Assembly (NCBI GenBank): GCA_900542355.1
Contig: UQNE01000006.1
Location: 1-64,000, forward strand
Direction of reading: 5' to 3'
DNA from: an uncultured Bacteroidales bacterium
Lineage (GTDB): Bacteria > Bacteroidota > Bacteroidia > Bacteroidales > Paludibacteraceae
DNA length: 64,000 nucleotides
Shown: piece after piece, positions 14,721 to 24,751 of the stretch
Layout: each line of letters starts with the position of its first letter
Numbering within the stretch: position 1 is the first letter of the stretch
The notes under the pieces: generated by a model
Seen by the model: only the letters and a program-made list of their open reading frames with translations
What the model was told of the DNA's origin: nothing
The model's database searches: none
Program-made: the position numbers and the translations under genes

Positions 14721-15965
14721 TTACTTATTCAGTTCTTCACTGATGGCCTCATACTCAGCGTCCATGTGGAAACGATAGTAGAGAGTACGAAGTGTAATCA
14801 TATAATCACGATTGTCCGGAGCCAATTTGTGTGCCTTCTCAAAGTAAGGCAACGATTGGCGGAACATATCATTCATTGCTTCGAGTGCTTTCTTATACTC
14901 CTTATTATCAGTGATGTATGCAGCATCCTCATTCATCTTTACACCTTGGTTGTAGAATACTCGTCCTTTGCCTGCCTCGGCATCAGCCATTGTGGGGTCG
15001 AGAGCCAACGCACGGTCGAAATCTGCCAAAGCCTCCTCATAGTTCTTCTGATTCTCATCGAGGTTACCCTTGATAAGGTGGTATTGAGCCACATTCGGTT
15101 CACGCTCGATAGCCTGTGCCAAATAAGCAATGGCCTCTTTCTCTTGACCCGAGAATATATAATAGTTGATGAGGTTCTGTAGGAACCAAGGCTCTTGCGG
15201 GAAACGAACTACAGCGTCTTGGAGCACACGCACAAAATTAGCCGTATCTTTCTCAGTAACATACTCTTGGTAGAGGAATTGGTTGATAGAAACTGCCTCA
15301 AAATCACCATCTTTCATCGATTCGAGTAGCGCGATAGCCTCGGGGTGCATCTCGGCTTGGATAGCGAAGATAGCCTCATAGTACTTATACTGCGCATAAG
15401 TGGTATCACGAGGCATCTCTTTTTGCAGTTTCTCGTCCTGCATCATTGCCATATCGGGGATAGAAAGATGACGCTCAAACGCTCCGTAAGCAGTGCGATA
15501 ATCCTTTTGTCCATTCAGATAAACGCCGTATTTTACCAATTCTTGGTTGGTATAATACTCCAGCATCTTCTTTTGGATATTGGCATAAGTCTTCTTATCT
15601 GCCATCATCTCACGGCCTTTCTTATCGACCACTATTTCAGAGGCAAGAGAAGCGGCTTTTATCCAATAGTCGAAACTCTCTATGGCTGCTTTTCCGGCTA
15701 TCTCCTCATCATAAGCCGAGCCAATCATCTGTTTCATCGTCTCGGCAGCATTCTCCTGATACCCAATCAAACCTGCTACATACCATGTTTCTGGCAGGTT
15801 GGCAGTTTCCGGATTACGGAGAGCCTCATCTATGGCAGCACGAGCACCGATAAAATCGGGTGTCTCTTGCAGCGCAAGGTTCTTAGCCTTTTTGACATTG
15901 CTCTTTTGTGCAAAGCAACCGGCACTCATGAGCACCAAGGCTGCTAAAAATAATGTCTTTTTCAT
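14721..15965 (-). CDS. Exported tetratricopeptide repeat protein
   Basis: Protein of 414 aa with a signal peptide (MKKTLFLAALVLMSAGCFAQ); the SAGC could be read as a weak lipobox, but cleavage after CFA is also possible. TPR-like helical repeats run through the protein; the clearest cover about 265-330 (KEAIAYLAQAIEREPN, then YEEALADFDRALALDP) and 355-400. It is probably a periplasmic scaffold; no catalytic motif is visible. Its start is 2 bases after the gyrA stop, so the two are co-transcribed and probably translationally coupled. A gyrA-TPR pair is, from memory, common in Bacteroidales. Its function is unknown. Confidence 0.88.
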   Translation of the reverse strand: MKKTLFLAALVLMSAGCFAQKSNVKKAKNLALQETPDFIGARAAIDEALRNPETANLPETWYVAGLIGYQENAAETMKQMIGSAYDEEIAGKAAIESFDYWIKAASLASEIVVDKKGREMMADKKTYANIQKKMLEYYTNQELVKYGVYLNGQKDYRTAYGAFERHLSIPDMAMMQDEKLQKEMPRDTTYAQYKYYEAIFAIQAEMHPEAIALLESMKDGDFEAVSINQFLYQEYVTEKDTANFVRVLQDAVVRFPQEPWFLQNLINYYIFSGQEKEAIAYLAQAIEREPNVAQYHLIKGNLDENQKNYEEALADFDRALALDPTMADAEAGKGRVFYNQGVKMNEDAAYITDNKEYKKALEAMNDMFRQSLPYFEKAHKLAPDNRDYMITLRTLYYRFHMDAEYEAISEELNK

Positions 15966-15967
15966 TG

Positions 15968-18595
15968 TTATTCTGCGTTTTCGTTGTTATTTTCTGTGGT
16001 TTGAACATCGGTTGCAGCACCTTCTGTATTGCCTGTATTCTCGGCAATCTCAGCATTCTCTATGCCTTCAACCTCTGCATTCTCCGTAGTGTCTGCCTCA
16101 TCATCCTTAGGAACAATGCAACCAAACATCAGCGTATCGTTGCGTTTTTGCAACTCTATCAGTTTCACACCTTGTGTTGCACGACCCAATACACGAATCG
16201 TATCAACTGCCATACGGATTGCAGTACCCGATTTGGTGATAAGCATCAAGTCATCATCGTCGGTAACAGCATCAATACCAATAAGTTGTCCGGTTTTCTC
16301 AGTCAGGTTCATGGTCTTTACACCCTTTCCGCCACGGTTGGTAACGCGATAGATAGGTTCGCCGTTCTCATCATCCAGAGCAGTGCGTTTACCATAACCC
16401 TTATCAGAGATAACCAATACGGTCTTATTGCTGTCCTTTTCTACACAAATCATGCCAACTGCGTAGTCGTTGTTATCCTCATCCAATTTAATAGCACGCA
16501 CACCCGTTGCACCACGCCCCATCGGACGGACGGTAGATTCATTGAAACGAACCACCTTACCATTGTACGAAGCAATCAGCATCTCGCTTTCGCCGTCGGT
16601 GAGCGTTACGCCAATCAGTTGGTCGCCTTCACGCAAGCCCAAAGCAATAATACCATTAGCACGAGGATGGCTGTACGATTCGAGAGTGGTCTTCTTCATC
16701 AAGCCATTCTTGGTAGCAAAGATAAGGTAGTGCTTATTGACATACTCTTGGTCGTTGAGTCCCTTTACATTGATGAACGCACGCACTTTATCACCCTTTT
16801 GCAGGTTAATCATATTCTGAATAGCACGCCCTTTCGACTGTTTATTTCCTTCCGGAATCTCATACACCTTCAGCCAATAGAGCCGTCCCATCTCGGTAAA
16901 GAACATCATCGTTGAGTGCATCGAGGCTTGGTGAACATACTCTATAAAGTCGGAATCACGCGAAGCCGAAGCCTTAGAACCGATACCACCGCGAGCCTGC
17001 GAACGGAAATCTGCCAACGGAGTACGCTTGATATAACCAAGGTGGCTGATAGTGATAACCATCTCGTCATCAGCATACATATCCTCCGGGTTAAACTCGG
17101 TAGCCATCTTCACAATCTTGGTACGACGCTCATCGGCATACTTATCCTTAATCTCATTCAGTTCATCCTTGATAACATCATAGCGCATTGCCTCGCTATT
17201 GAGAAGGTCATTAAGGTGCTGAATTAGTTTTTCCAATTCTGCATACTCAGCCTTCAACTCATCTATCTTCAAGCCTGTCAATGCACTCAAACGCATATCA
17301 ACAATGGCTTTCGATTGCAGGTTATCCAAGTTGAAACGCTGTTCCAAATTAGTTTGTGCCTCGGCAGGAGTACGGCTCGCACGGATAATACGCACTACCT
17401 CATCGATATTATCTACCGCAATAATCAAACCCTCTAATATATGCGCACGCTCCTCGGCTTTCTTCAGTTCGTAGCGAGTACGACGCGTTACCACATCCAT
17501 ACGGTGCTCCACAAAACAGCCTACCAACTGCTTTAGGTTGAGCAACATCGGGCGTCCCTTCACAAGGGCGATGTTATTTACCGCGAAACTCGATTGCAAG
17601 GCAGTAAACTTATACAACTTATTAAGCACTACCTGCGCATTGGCATCACGCTTTACATCAATAATTATACGGATGTCGCGTTTCGATTGGTCGCTGATGT
17701 CAGCAATACCTTCTATCTTCTTCTCGTTAGCCAATTCGGCAATATACTTCACCAAATCGGCTTTTATAACGCCATAAGGCAACTCGGTAATGATGATCCT
17801 CTCTCTACCGTTATCCTCGGTTTCGATGTCTGCATTCGAGCGGATGACAATGCGTCCTCTACCCGTTTCAAAAGCATCTTTTACACCTTGATAACCATAG
17901 ATAGTACCGCCTGTCGGGAAATCCGGAGCCTTGATATACTCCATCAAGTCTTCTACGGTAATCTCCTCTACTTCGGGGTTTTGCAAACGCTCCTCTATAT
18001 TGCGGATATAAGCTACACAACCGTCAATCACTTCACCCAAGTTGTGGGTAGGCATATTGGTTGCCATACCTACAGCGATACCACTCGCACCATTCACCAG
18101 CAAGTTAGGGAAACGGCAAGGCAGAACAACCGGCTCTTTGAGCGTATCATCGAAGTTGTTTTGCATATCTACCGTATCTTTCTCTATATCACGGAGCATC
18201 TCCTCTGCCAACTTGCTTAGTCGTGCCTCGGTATAACGCATTGCCGCAGGACTATCACCGTCCACCGAACCGAAGTTACCCTGACCATCTACCAAGGTAT
18301 AGCGCATATTCCAAGGCTGTGCCAAACGCACCAATGTACCATAGATACTGCTATCGCCGTGCGGGTGATACTTACCCATTACCTCACCCACGATACGCGC
18401 GGATTTCTTTGTAGGTTTATCGCTGGTATTTCCCAACTCGTTCATACCAAAGAGTACACGACGATGCACCGGCTTGAAACCGTCTCGCACATCCGGCAAG
18501 GCACGACTCACAATGACACTCATCGAGTAATCGATGTATGACGATTTCATTTCCTCGTCAATCTTTACAGGAATTATTCTGTCGTTATCAATCAT
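15968..18595 (-). CDS. gyrA: DNA gyrase subunit A
   Basis: Introduces negative supercoils as the GyrA2GyrB2 complex. The protein is 875 aa. The winged-helix/tower region starts [16 protein letters not shown], the catalytic Tyr121 is in [10 protein letters not shown], and the GyrA box appears as [10 protein letters not shown], followed by the beta-pinwheel C-terminal domain with its repeated GYxKR-like blades. The quinolone region reads [10 protein letters not shown], with Ser82 at the position of E. coli Ser83 and Gly86 at that of Asp87, so the common resistance change at Ser82 is absent. The tail after about residue 825 is acidic and low complexity (Glu/Asn/Thr). A perfect promoter lies upstream at 18695-18726. 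The TPR gene follows. Confidence 0.98.
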   Translation of the reverse strand: MIDNDRIIPVKIDEEMKSSYIDYSMSVIVSRALPDVRDGFKPVHRRVLFGMNELGNTSDKPTKKSARIVGEVMGKYHPHGDSSIYGTLVRLAQPWNMRYTLVDGQGNFGSVDGDSPAAMRYTEARLSKLAEEMLRDIEKDTVDMQNNFDDTLKEPVVLPCRFPNLLVNGASGIAVGMATNMPTHNLGEVIDGCVAYIRNIEERLQNPEVEEITVEDLMEYIKAPDFPTGGTIYGYQGVKDAFETGRGRIVIRSNADIETEDNGRERIIITELPYGVIKADLVKYIAELANEKKIEGIADISDQSKRDIRIIIDVKRDANAQVVLNKLYKFTALQSSFAVNNIALVKGRPMLLNLKQLVGCFVEHRMDVVTRRTRYELKKAEERAHILEGLIIAVDNIDEVVRIIRASRTPAEAQTNLEQRFNLDNLQSKAIVDMRLSALTGLKIDELKAEYAELEKLIQHLNDLLNSEAMRYDVIKDELNEIKDKYADERRTKIVKMATEFNPEDMYADDEMVITISHLGYIKRTPLADFRSQARGGIGSKASASRDSDFIEYVHQASMHSTMMFFTEMGRLYWLKVYEIPEGNKQSKGRAIQNMINLQKGDKVRAFINVKGLNDQEYVNKHYLIFATKNGLMKKTTLESYSHPRANGIIALGLREGDQLIGVTLTDGESEMLIASYNGKVVRFNESTVRPMGRGATGVRAIKLDEDNNDYAVGMICVEKDSNKTVLVISDKGYGKRTALDDENGEPIYRVTNRGGKGVKTMNLTEKTGQLIGIDAVTDDDDLMLITKSGTAIRMAVDTIRVLGRATQGVKLIELQKRNDTLMFGCIVPKDDEADTTENAEVEGIENAEIAENTGNTEGAATDVQTTENNNENAE

Positions 18596-18694
18596 ATTTG
18601 TAATTTATGTATTTTGTCTTAATTTATTGGGTAACAAGTTTTTATCTGCAAGTTACCGAATCGGATTTACCATAGATGCATATCATCCAAGGTG

Positions 18695-18726
18695 CAAAGA
18701 TACAACAAAAAGCCGACATACGCAAA
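18695..18726 (-). promoter_or_regulatory. gyrA promoter
   Basis: On the minus strand TTTG (18726-18723), 20 bases, then TATCTTTG (18702-18695). This is an exact match to the Bacteroides consensus. The predicted leader to the ATG at 18595 is about 90 bases. Confidence 0.85.
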
Positions 18727-18845
18727 TAATTGCGCATTTTTTGCTTTTTTGGAGTCGATAGAGCGAATATCGATAAACTATTCGCATTCAAATAGAACGC
18801 AAAATAATGCTTTACAAGGCATACGAACGCTATTCTTTGCATAGC

Positions 18846-18865
18846 CGCGCACGCGCATGCACGCG
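18846..18865. other. Alternating purine-pyrimidine tract (Z-DNA prone)
   Basis: CGCGCACGCGCATGCACGCG alternates strictly for 20 bp in an otherwise AT-rich region, about 120 bp upstream of the gyrA -33 box. Confidence 0.6.
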
Positions 18866-18989
18866 AACCTAAAAAAGAAAAAGAAACGAACGGGAGTACG
18901 ACAACAAGAAAAGAAACGAACAGAGAATACAGCAATACCCGCACCTATCCTAATTGGTTGTTGAACATCTTGCACACTCTGCTATTGTA

Positions 18990-19135
18990 CAAGCACTTTT
19001 GCTATCTTTTTGTCATCCCGATTTTGAGCCGACTTCGTCGAAATCTCGTCGAGACCTTGTCGAAACCTAAGCACCGCTTAGCAAAATAGCATTTTGATAG
19101 TATTCTGTTTATTTCCGTAACAAAATGTCAAATCT
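18990..19135. repeat. TCGA-unit interspersed repeat, copy B
   Basis: The core at 19026-19070 has TCGTCGAAATC, TCGTCGAGACC and TTGTCGAAACC in an 11-bp period, flanked by GAGCCGA and CCTAAG. The right flank has AAAATAGCATTTTGATAGTA. The reverse complement aligns with 31925-32065 over about 110 bp, including TGACAAAAAGA. Confidence 0.8.
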
Positions 19136-19150
19136 ATTCATACACAATCA

Positions 19151-19240
19151 AAATCACCAAATAATTGGCAAAACATATAACTGCTTGATAAATACCAAAT
19201 CACCAACTAATTGGCTAAACATGTAACTACCTGATAATCA
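19151..19240. repeat. 46-bp tandem repeat, two copies
   Basis: AAATCACCAAATAATTGGC starts at 19151 and AAATCACCAACTAATTGGC at 19197. The rest of the units (AAACATRTAACT, YTGATAA) also matches. Each unit contains a CCAAnTAATTGG near-palindrome. Confidence 0.75.
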
Positions 19241-19275
19241 AGGTAAACTGGAATAGTAAACTAATTTGTGTCTAA

Positions 19276-20067
19276 TCAGAACCACTGCAATCGGCGTATC
19301 AAACGCAGCAGAGAAGTAGGTATCAGCGAAACAAAGAAAAGCAATACACCATTCCACACACAAGGTACCGACACTTTCGCGCGACCTCGGAACAGTCCGT
19401 TTAATGCGCGTTTTACCAAATACTCAGGCGACACTATATATCCCAAGGCTTTTCCTATGCGAGTAGCCATTGGACGAATATGATACAACCCCGTATCGAC
19501 TGCTCCGGGCGATACATTAGTTACCGAAACACCCTTGCCACGCAACTCCACATGCAGCGAACGACTAAAAGAGGCAAGGAATGCCTTGGTGGAAGCATAA
19601 GTAGCCATACGCTGAACGGCTATACGAGAGGTTACCGAGCATACATTGAGGATATACCCATGGTGTTTCTTTGCCATATCCTGTCCGAAATAGTAGCAGA
19701 GCATAGCCGGTGTGAGTACATGCAGATTGAGTATCAGTCGATTGAAAGCAGCCGAGTCGTCTAAGAAATCACGGTCGTGGTATACACCGGCATTATTGAT
19801 AAGCACCTCTATATTTCGTCCCTCTTTGATACAATCGGCATACAACTCTTCGGCGGCTTCTTGTCGGCTCAAATCGCACAGCAATCCCACCGCCTGTACC
19901 GGATAATCCTTTGCTACAAGGTCGGCTTTCTCATAGATAGCCTCCTCATTGCTCACCATCAATACATTGTATCCTCGTGCTGCCAAGGCTCGTGCATAGC
20001 AATATCCCATACCCGAACTGGCACCCGTAATCAAAGCAAAAGTAGTTTCCTTTTCTTTCATAGCCAT
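19276..20067 (-). CDS. Short-chain dehydrogenase/reductase, DltE/YqjQ-like
   Basis: NAD(P)-dependent oxidoreductase of unknown substrate. The protein is 263 aa. Cofactor motif TGASSGMG (14-21), NNAG (about 89-92), a catalytic Ser in the VCSVTS strand, then YASTK (Tyr and Lys, about 156-160) and the SPGAVDTGL loop. The C-terminal hydrophobic stretch (WNGVLLFFVSLIPTSLLRLI) suggests membrane association. It stands alone on the minus strand between gyrA and the Ser/Thr/Arg-rich protein. Translation may begin at this ATG or at the second Met two codons later. Confidence 0.85.
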   Translation of the reverse strand: MAMKEKETTFALITGASSGMGYCYARALAARGYNVLMVSNEEAIYEKADLVAKDYPVQAVGLLCDLSRQEAAEELYADCIKEGRNIEVLINNAGVYHDRDFLDDSAAFNRLILNLHVLTPAMLCYYFGQDMAKKHHGYILNVCSVTSRIAVQRMATYASTKAFLASFSRSLHVELRGKGVSVTNVSPGAVDTGLYHIRPMATRIGKALGYIVSPEYLVKRALNGLFRGRAKVSVPCVWNGVLLFFVSLIPTSLLRLIRRLQWF

Positions 20068-20247
20068 ACAATCTCAATACTAAATACAATACTATTCTAA
20101 AACATATGTGGCAAAAATATCCATATCACCTATTGCCTATCACAGACCAGTAAATTGCACCTATTACTACCCTATCAGAAACATATCATAGACATATAAA
20201 TTGCGCACACACTTTATCACATACTAAATCCTCCCACAACACAGAAA

Positions 20248-20277
20248 AAGAGATTGCCCGTTTTGAGACAACCTCTT
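20248..20277 (-). terminator. Terminator after the Ser/Thr/Arg-rich protein gene
   Basis: An 11-position stem (20248-20258 with 20267-20277) is complete only on the minus strand through G-U pairs, and is followed there by TTTTTC. It starts 12 bases past the stop codon at 20290. Confidence 0.7.
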
Positions 20278-20289
20278 AAAAACATCTCT

Positions 20290-21672
20290 TTATCTGCGAG
20301 TACTTCCGCCACCACCGGAGGAACGAGTGCTTCCATCGCCTCCGCCATAACTTCCGCTACTGCGAGTACTTCCGCCTCCGCTATATCCGCCATAACTTCC
20401 GCTACTGCTGCGGGTAGAACTATTGTAGTCCGTAGTCGTGCGAGCAGGAGTGCTGGTGCGAGTAGTATTGGTGTTGTAACTGCTACGAGTGCTGCTCGTG
20501 GTAGATGCCGAACGCATTGTGTTGGTAGTAGCAGCACTGCGGGTAGTAGTGGCAGTACCGGTACTGTAAGAACGGCTACTCCCGGCTGTAGAGGTGCGAG
20601 TAGAGGTAGCAGTACTGTTTGCACGAGTAGAAGTAGTACCTACACTGCTCCGCGTCGAAGCCGTTGTACCTACGCTTTGGCGAGTGCTTGTAGCAGTACC
20701 TCTGGTAGTAGTTCCTACGGCTGCTTGTGTCTGACGAGTGCTTGTGCCACCTGCCACAGAAGTTCTTGTAGAGCGTGCTACGGCTGTGTTCGCACTGCCA
20801 TAAGTGCGGCTTGATGTGCCTGCAACCGATTGACGAGTACTTGTGCCGGAACCTGCTACTGATTGACGAGTGCTTACACCACTTCCGACTACTGATTGGC
20901 GAGTGCTGACACCCGAAGCAACGGAAGTGCGAGTAGAACGCATATCACGCACATTGGTTACACCGGTATTACGGCTGCTGAAACTGCGCTCAGGATGGGC
21001 TGCTGCATAATCTCTACGGCTCACCGAAGTACGCATATCGCGCATTGCAGGACGGGGTTCGGGAGCATAGCGGAAACTGCAACAAGCGTGGTGATGATGA
21101 TAAGCATAGCAATGATGCCAATAGTAATCATAAGTCCATACACTGTGTGCATACCACCAACTCGGGTAATAGCCCCAATACCAAGGCGATGTCCAAGCAT
21201 ACCAACTCGGTCCCCAGAACCAATCATATATTACCGGACGATACACATACACAGGTTCGATGATATAGTTGGTACCATAGATATACTCATCGCCAACCAC
21301 TTGTATCGAAACCGTTTCTTTCTCATTTTTCTCTACATAGATAGAGGCAATATCTTGGTAGATGTCCTTTGCTAAGATGGCTTGCAATACAATCAAGCGT
21401 TTGTTGCCTTCGCCTATCTCCACTACACGGATATAGTCAATCTCCCCATCGCCGTTCAAATCAAGGTTGCAGAATGCCGAATCGGGGTTGTTGAGCATAT
21501 TCTCAAACTCTTCCAAGTTCTTTGCCTGCGCAAAGAGTTTAGCCACTACCTTCAAATCCAATCCGTCGGAAATATCCGAACTGTTCGCCGATACCGTAAT
21601 CGTCTCATCGGCTCTCATCGTCATCCCTGCCATCAGCAGAAATGCGAACAAGAAAGATACCAAGCGTTTCAT
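20290..21672 (-). CDS. Exported low-complexity protein with aromatic/His-rich middle and Ser/Thr/Arg repeat tail
   Basis: Protein of 460 aa, not assigned to a named family. A signal peptide (residues 1-21) is followed by a folded domain of about 120 aa with an EF-hand-like loop DLNGDGEIDYI (about 71-81). Next comes a Trp/Tyr/His-rich stretch (about 140-205). The last 240 residues are imperfect repeats of the type STRQSVAGSG, turning into Gly/Ser/Arg near the end. The composition suggests an envelope or surface protein with an intrinsically disordered, very basic tail. The repeats produce long false open frames on the other strand. Expression probably ends at the hairpin 20248-20277. Confidence 0.8.
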   Translation of the reverse strand: MKRLVSFLFAFLLMAGMTMRADETITVSANSSDISDGLDLKVVAKLFAQAKNLEEFENMLNNPDSAFCNLDLNGDGEIDYIRVVEIGEGNKRLIVLQAILAKDIYQDIASIYVEKNEKETVSIQVVGDEYIYGTNYIIEPVYVYRPVIYDWFWGPSWYAWTSPWYWGYYPSWWYAHSVWTYDYYWHHCYAYHHHHACCSFRYAPEPRPAMRDMRTSVSRRDYAAAHPERSFSSRNTGVTNVRDMRSTRTSVASGVSTRQSVVGSGVSTRQSVAGSGTSTRQSVAGTSSRTYGSANTAVARSTRTSVAGGTSTRQTQAAVGTTTRGTATSTRQSVGTTASTRSSVGTTSTRANSTATSTRTSTAGSSRSYSTGTATTTRSAATTNTMRSASTTSSTRSSYNTNTTRTSTPARTTTDYNSSTRSSSGSYGGYSGGGSTRSSGSYGGGDGSTRSSGGGGSTRR

Positions 21673-21856
21673 TTTAGTAAGGTATTAATTTAGTTAGTTG
21701 TTTTCCTCGAAGCCCTATTCCTTATCCTACTTATCTCTGTTTCTGTCGCTCAATAAGTCTATGCTTATCGCCCCATACCAAAAATTAGTAAGTTGCCCGG
21801 ACTTCTACTAATTTTATCTCAATTATCGTGCCAAACTATTTGCTTGCCTCCAAAGG

Positions 21857-23098
21857 CTACACCAAATGCAGATTGTGGTGCATCTTTTCTTTCTTGGTGC
21901 GCATATAGCGTTCGTTGTACTTGTTGGGCTGTATCTCGATAGGGATATTCTCCACTATCTCGATGCCATAACTCTCCAATCCAACGCGTTTTACAGGGTT
22001 ATTGGTCATCAATCGCAAGCGTTTAGCCCCCATCTCACGCAGTATCTGCGCCCCTACCCCATAGTCGCGCTCATCGGGTTGGAAGCCCAAATGTACATTT
22101 GCCTCTACTGTATCGTCGCCCTGCTCTTGCAACTTGTAAGCACGAATCTTATTCATCAATCCTATTCCGCGCCCCTCTTGGTTCATATACACAATGATTC
22201 CGCGTCCTTCCTGCTCAATCATCCGCATGGCACGGTGCAGTTGCTCACCACATTCGCAGCGCAGTGAACCGAACACATCGCCCGTCAAACAACTGCTATG
22301 CACACGGCAAAGCACCGGTTCGTCCCCTTTCCACTCGCCCTTCACCAATGCCACATGCTCCAGTCCGTTACTCAAATCACGGAAAGGCGTCAATCGAAAC
22401 TCGCCATACTCGGTGGGCAAGAATACCGTCTCACCACGCTCAATGATAGTATTGAGTGTCGAGAGTTGAGCAGTCATTGTATTCTCTGCACCTTGCTCGT
22501 GTTGCAAGCGATAGGCAATCAAATCTTTGATAGAAATAATCTTCAAATCGTTCTCTTGGGCTACCTGTTGCAGTTGCGGCATACGAGCCATTGTCCCATC
22601 GGCATTCATTATCTCAATCAATGCAGCCGCAGGTTGCAACCCTGCCAGGCGTGCCAAGTCGATGGCAGCCTCGGTATGTCCTGCGCGTTGCAGCACACCT
22701 CCGGCACGAGCATAGAGCGGGTTGATATGCCCGGGGCGACCAAAGGTCTCCGGCTTAGAAGCGGGGTCTGCCAAAGCACGAATGGTGGCAGCACGGTCAG
22801 CAGCACTCACACCTGTGGTACAGCCTTCCAACTTATCTACCGTGATAGTAAACGGCGTACCGAGCATTGAGGTATTGTTTGCCACTTGGTGCATCAAGTC
22901 CAACTCCGCACAACGCTGTTCCGTGATAGGCGCACACAGCACACCACGCCCATGCTTGAGCATAAAATTGACTTTCTCGGGAGTGATTTTCTCTGCGGCA
23001 ATGATGAAATCACCCTCGTTCTCCCTATCCTCATCGTCCACTACAATAACGAACTTTCCCGCACGGAAATCGTCTAATGCTTCCTCTATTGTATTCAT
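21857..23098 (-). CDS. ribBA: Bifunctional 3,4-dihydroxy-2-butanone-4-phosphate synthase / GTP cyclohydrolase II
   Basis: Makes both starting units of riboflavin. The protein is 413 aa. The N-terminal RibB domain has [10 protein letters not shown] (21-30), HGRGVLC (49-55) and the [12 protein letters not shown] and [11 protein letters not shown] motifs. The C-terminal RibA domain has zinc ligands Cys270, Cys281 and Cys283 in [19 protein letters not shown] and the catalytic region [14 protein letters not shown]. All key residues are present, so both activities are expected. It lies 120 bp downstream of the lptG-like permease on the same strand. No FMN riboswitch was noticed upstream. Confidence 0.97.
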   Translation of the reverse strand: MNTIEEALDDFRAGKFVIVVDDEDRENEGDFIIAAEKITPEKVNFMLKHGRGVLCAPITEQRCAELDLMHQVANNTSMLGTPFTITVDKLEGCTTGVSAADRAATIRALADPASKPETFGRPGHINPLYARAGGVLQRAGHTEAAIDLARLAGLQPAAALIEIMNADGTMARMPQLQQVAQENDLKIISIKDLIAYRLQHEQGAENTMTAQLSTLNTIIERGETVFLPTEYGEFRLTPFRDLSNGLEHVALVKGEWKGDEPVLCRVHSSCLTGDVFGSLRCECGEQLHRAMRMIEQEGRGIIVYMNQEGRGIGLMNKIRAYKLQEQGDDTVEANVHLGFQPDERDYGVGAQILREMGAKRLRLMTNNPVKRVGLESYGIEIVENIPIEIQPNKYNERYMRTKKEKMHHNLHLV

Positions 23099-23218
23099 AG
23101 CCTTATTTCGTATTTAGTTATTCCTTAATTTTATATAGACAGCCTTTTATTGCCGTCGCTTTAGTCATCACTTAGTCATCACATTTTGAGCGCAACGCTG
23201 CTTTGCCATTCTTCATTT

Positions 23219-24733
23219 TTAATTCTTAATTGAAGCACGGTGTTTCTTCATTCTTAATTGAGTGAAGCGTTGCCAAAAGCGTTTGCAAGAGGCAACCAAT
23301 TTATCCCACACCTTCAGCCACGCCTCGGGGTTTAGCAGTGCTGCATCGGTAGCCGCTTTGTAGGTTAAGAATATACCTATCGGCAGTAGCACAAACGAAC
23401 TGAGCCACATTCCCGCCCAACAGGGCCACAATGCCTCTCGCGCCATCTTATACCCCGTATTGTCAATAATGTAGTAGATAATAAACATTATCACACTTAT
23501 CACCACCGGTGCGCCCAATCCCCCTTTACGAATAATCGCTCCCAAAGGTGCCCCGATAAAGAAGAATATCAAGCACGCAAAAGCCAAGGTAAACTTACGA
23601 TAGAGTTCTATCTGGTGCTTGCGGATATAGCGTTGCGAATCGTCCAACAGCAGGGCATTGTATTCCACTTGGTCACGCTGCATTGTGGCTTTGTCCACCG
23701 CTGTCTGCATCACACTCTTTTGCTGCCGCTCATTGAGATGAGCAAACAGCGAATCAATACAATACTCCTCACGCTCATTCGCTTCTACGGGTATCACCAA
23801 TCGCCCTTGTTTCTGCTCCCTGCCAAAGTATCGGTTCTGCACCAAGTTGCGACTCTGTTCCCTACTCTTCTCATGCGCCATAACTTGCACACTATCAATC
23901 GAATGAACTAATTGAGACACATTCTTCGATACATGTTGGTCTTCCAATACCGACTCGTCATAACGGTTAAACTCCGTATCAAAATCAATCAGCAGTTGTT
24001 TCTCCTTAAAGGTCTCTCGCCTGTAGGGAATGTTCTTTTGACTCCCCGTAGCACGCTGTTGCTGTTGGTTCAAGTTCTCAAAACTCTCACCGCTATACAG
24101 GCGCAATATCAAGTATTTCTTATCGTCCGAGAATGCCAACTTACCCGAATCGGCAACCATCACCGTTGCATTCTGAAAACCGTTGGAGTAGTCGTAAATC
24201 ATCATATCGCGCAGCATTCCCGTCTTCTTATCCTTGTGCCGCACATATATATTATAGCCGCTCACACCATCGTAGAACTCCCCCACAGGTATTTCCAATT
24301 CGGGCGATTTCTGCCGCAAACTGAATATCAACGCCCATAGTTTCATCTGACTCTTGGGCAACACATTATTCGAGAAGAAGAAAGCCCCCACCGAGATAAA
24401 CGCAATACCTATTGCCAATGGGCGCATTATTCGGAATAGCGAGATACCTGCGGCTTTCATCGCCGTCAGTTCAAACTTCTCACCAAGGTTACCAAACGAA
24501 ATCAACGAAGCCAACAAGATAGCCAACGGCAACGCCAATGGCACCACACTCGCCACGGCATAGATAAAGAACTCTGCCAACACACTTACCTCAACTCCCT
24601 TGCCCACTAAGTCTTTCACATGCATCCACACAAACTGCATCAGCAGCACAAAGATACACACAAAAAAGGTAGCAAAAAACAAGCCGAGAAAGTTCCTCAG
24701 CAGGTAAATATCTATTTTCTTTATTACCTTCAC
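23219..24733 (-). CDS. lptG: LptF/LptG family LPS export permease
   Basis: Inner-membrane permease of the LptB2FG ABC exporter that extracts LPS. The protein is 504 aa, longer than the roughly 360 aa of E. coli LptG. The N-terminal membrane block (about 12-125) includes the coupling-type motif FELTAMKAAGIS. The periplasmic jellyroll region (about 135-395) has a Gln-rich insert, and three further membrane spans lie at about 395-475. The fit is to the YjgP/YjgQ family; whether it acts as LptF or LptG cannot be told. Upstream lies a 9-bp CTAG minisatellite, 18 bases before the start codon. It probably shares transcripts with cdd (upstream) and ribBA (downstream). Confidence 0.88.
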   Translation of the reverse strand: MKVIKKIDIYLLRNFLGLFFATFFVCIFVLLMQFVWMHVKDLVGKGVEVSVLAEFFIYAVASVVPLALPLAILLASLISFGNLGEKFELTAMKAAGISLFRIMRPLAIGIAFISVGAFFFSNNVLPKSQMKLWALIFSLRQKSPELEIPVGEFYDGVSGYNIYVRHKDKKTGMLRDMMIYDYSNGFQNATVMVADSGKLAFSDDKKYLILRLYSGESFENLNQQQQRATGSQKNIPYRRETFKEKQLLIDFDTEFNRYDESVLEDQHVSKNVSQLVHSIDSVQVMAHEKSREQSRNLVQNRYFGREQKQGRLVIPVEANEREEYCIDSLFAHLNERQQKSVMQTAVDKATMQRDQVEYNALLLDDSQRYIRKHQIELYRKFTLAFACLIFFFIGAPLGAIIRKGGLGAPVVISVIMFIIYYIIDNTGYKMAREALWPCWAGMWLSSFVLLPIGIFLTYKAATDAALLNPEAWLKVWDKLVASCKRFWQRFTQLRMKKHRASIKN

Positions 24734-24751
24734 CGTTCAATCAATCAGCAC

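Larger units (their letters stand above)
18596..19275. other. gyrA upstream region
   Basis: There is no gene in 680 bp. It holds the gyrA promoter (18695-18726), a 20-bp alternating purine-pyrimidine run (18846-18865), an AAAGAAACGAAC direct repeat (about 18888 and 18913), TCGA-type repeat copy B (18990-19135) and a 46-bp tandem repeat (19151-19240). Confidence 0.7.

Noticed and set aside
15953..16915. 320-aa plus-strand open frame over the 3' part of gyrA
   Set aside because: It is antisense to the conserved gyrase C-terminal domain, without a start context or recognisable motif.
15968..18595. Fluoroquinolone resistance mutation in gyrA
   Set aside because: Ser82 at the key position is the susceptible-type residue, and Gly86 in place of E. 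coli Asp87 is, as far as I recall, normal for Bacteroides-type GyrA.
20254..20814. 186-aa plus-strand Ser/Ala-rich open frame
   Set aside because: It is produced by the reverse complement of the Ser/Thr/Arg repeat region of the minus-strand gene, which has a signal peptide and an ordered domain.
21673..24733. FMN riboswitch upstream of ribBA
   Set aside because: The 120 bp before ribBA do not show the RFN-type conserved core; only short direct repeats (TTAGTCATCAC twice) were seen.
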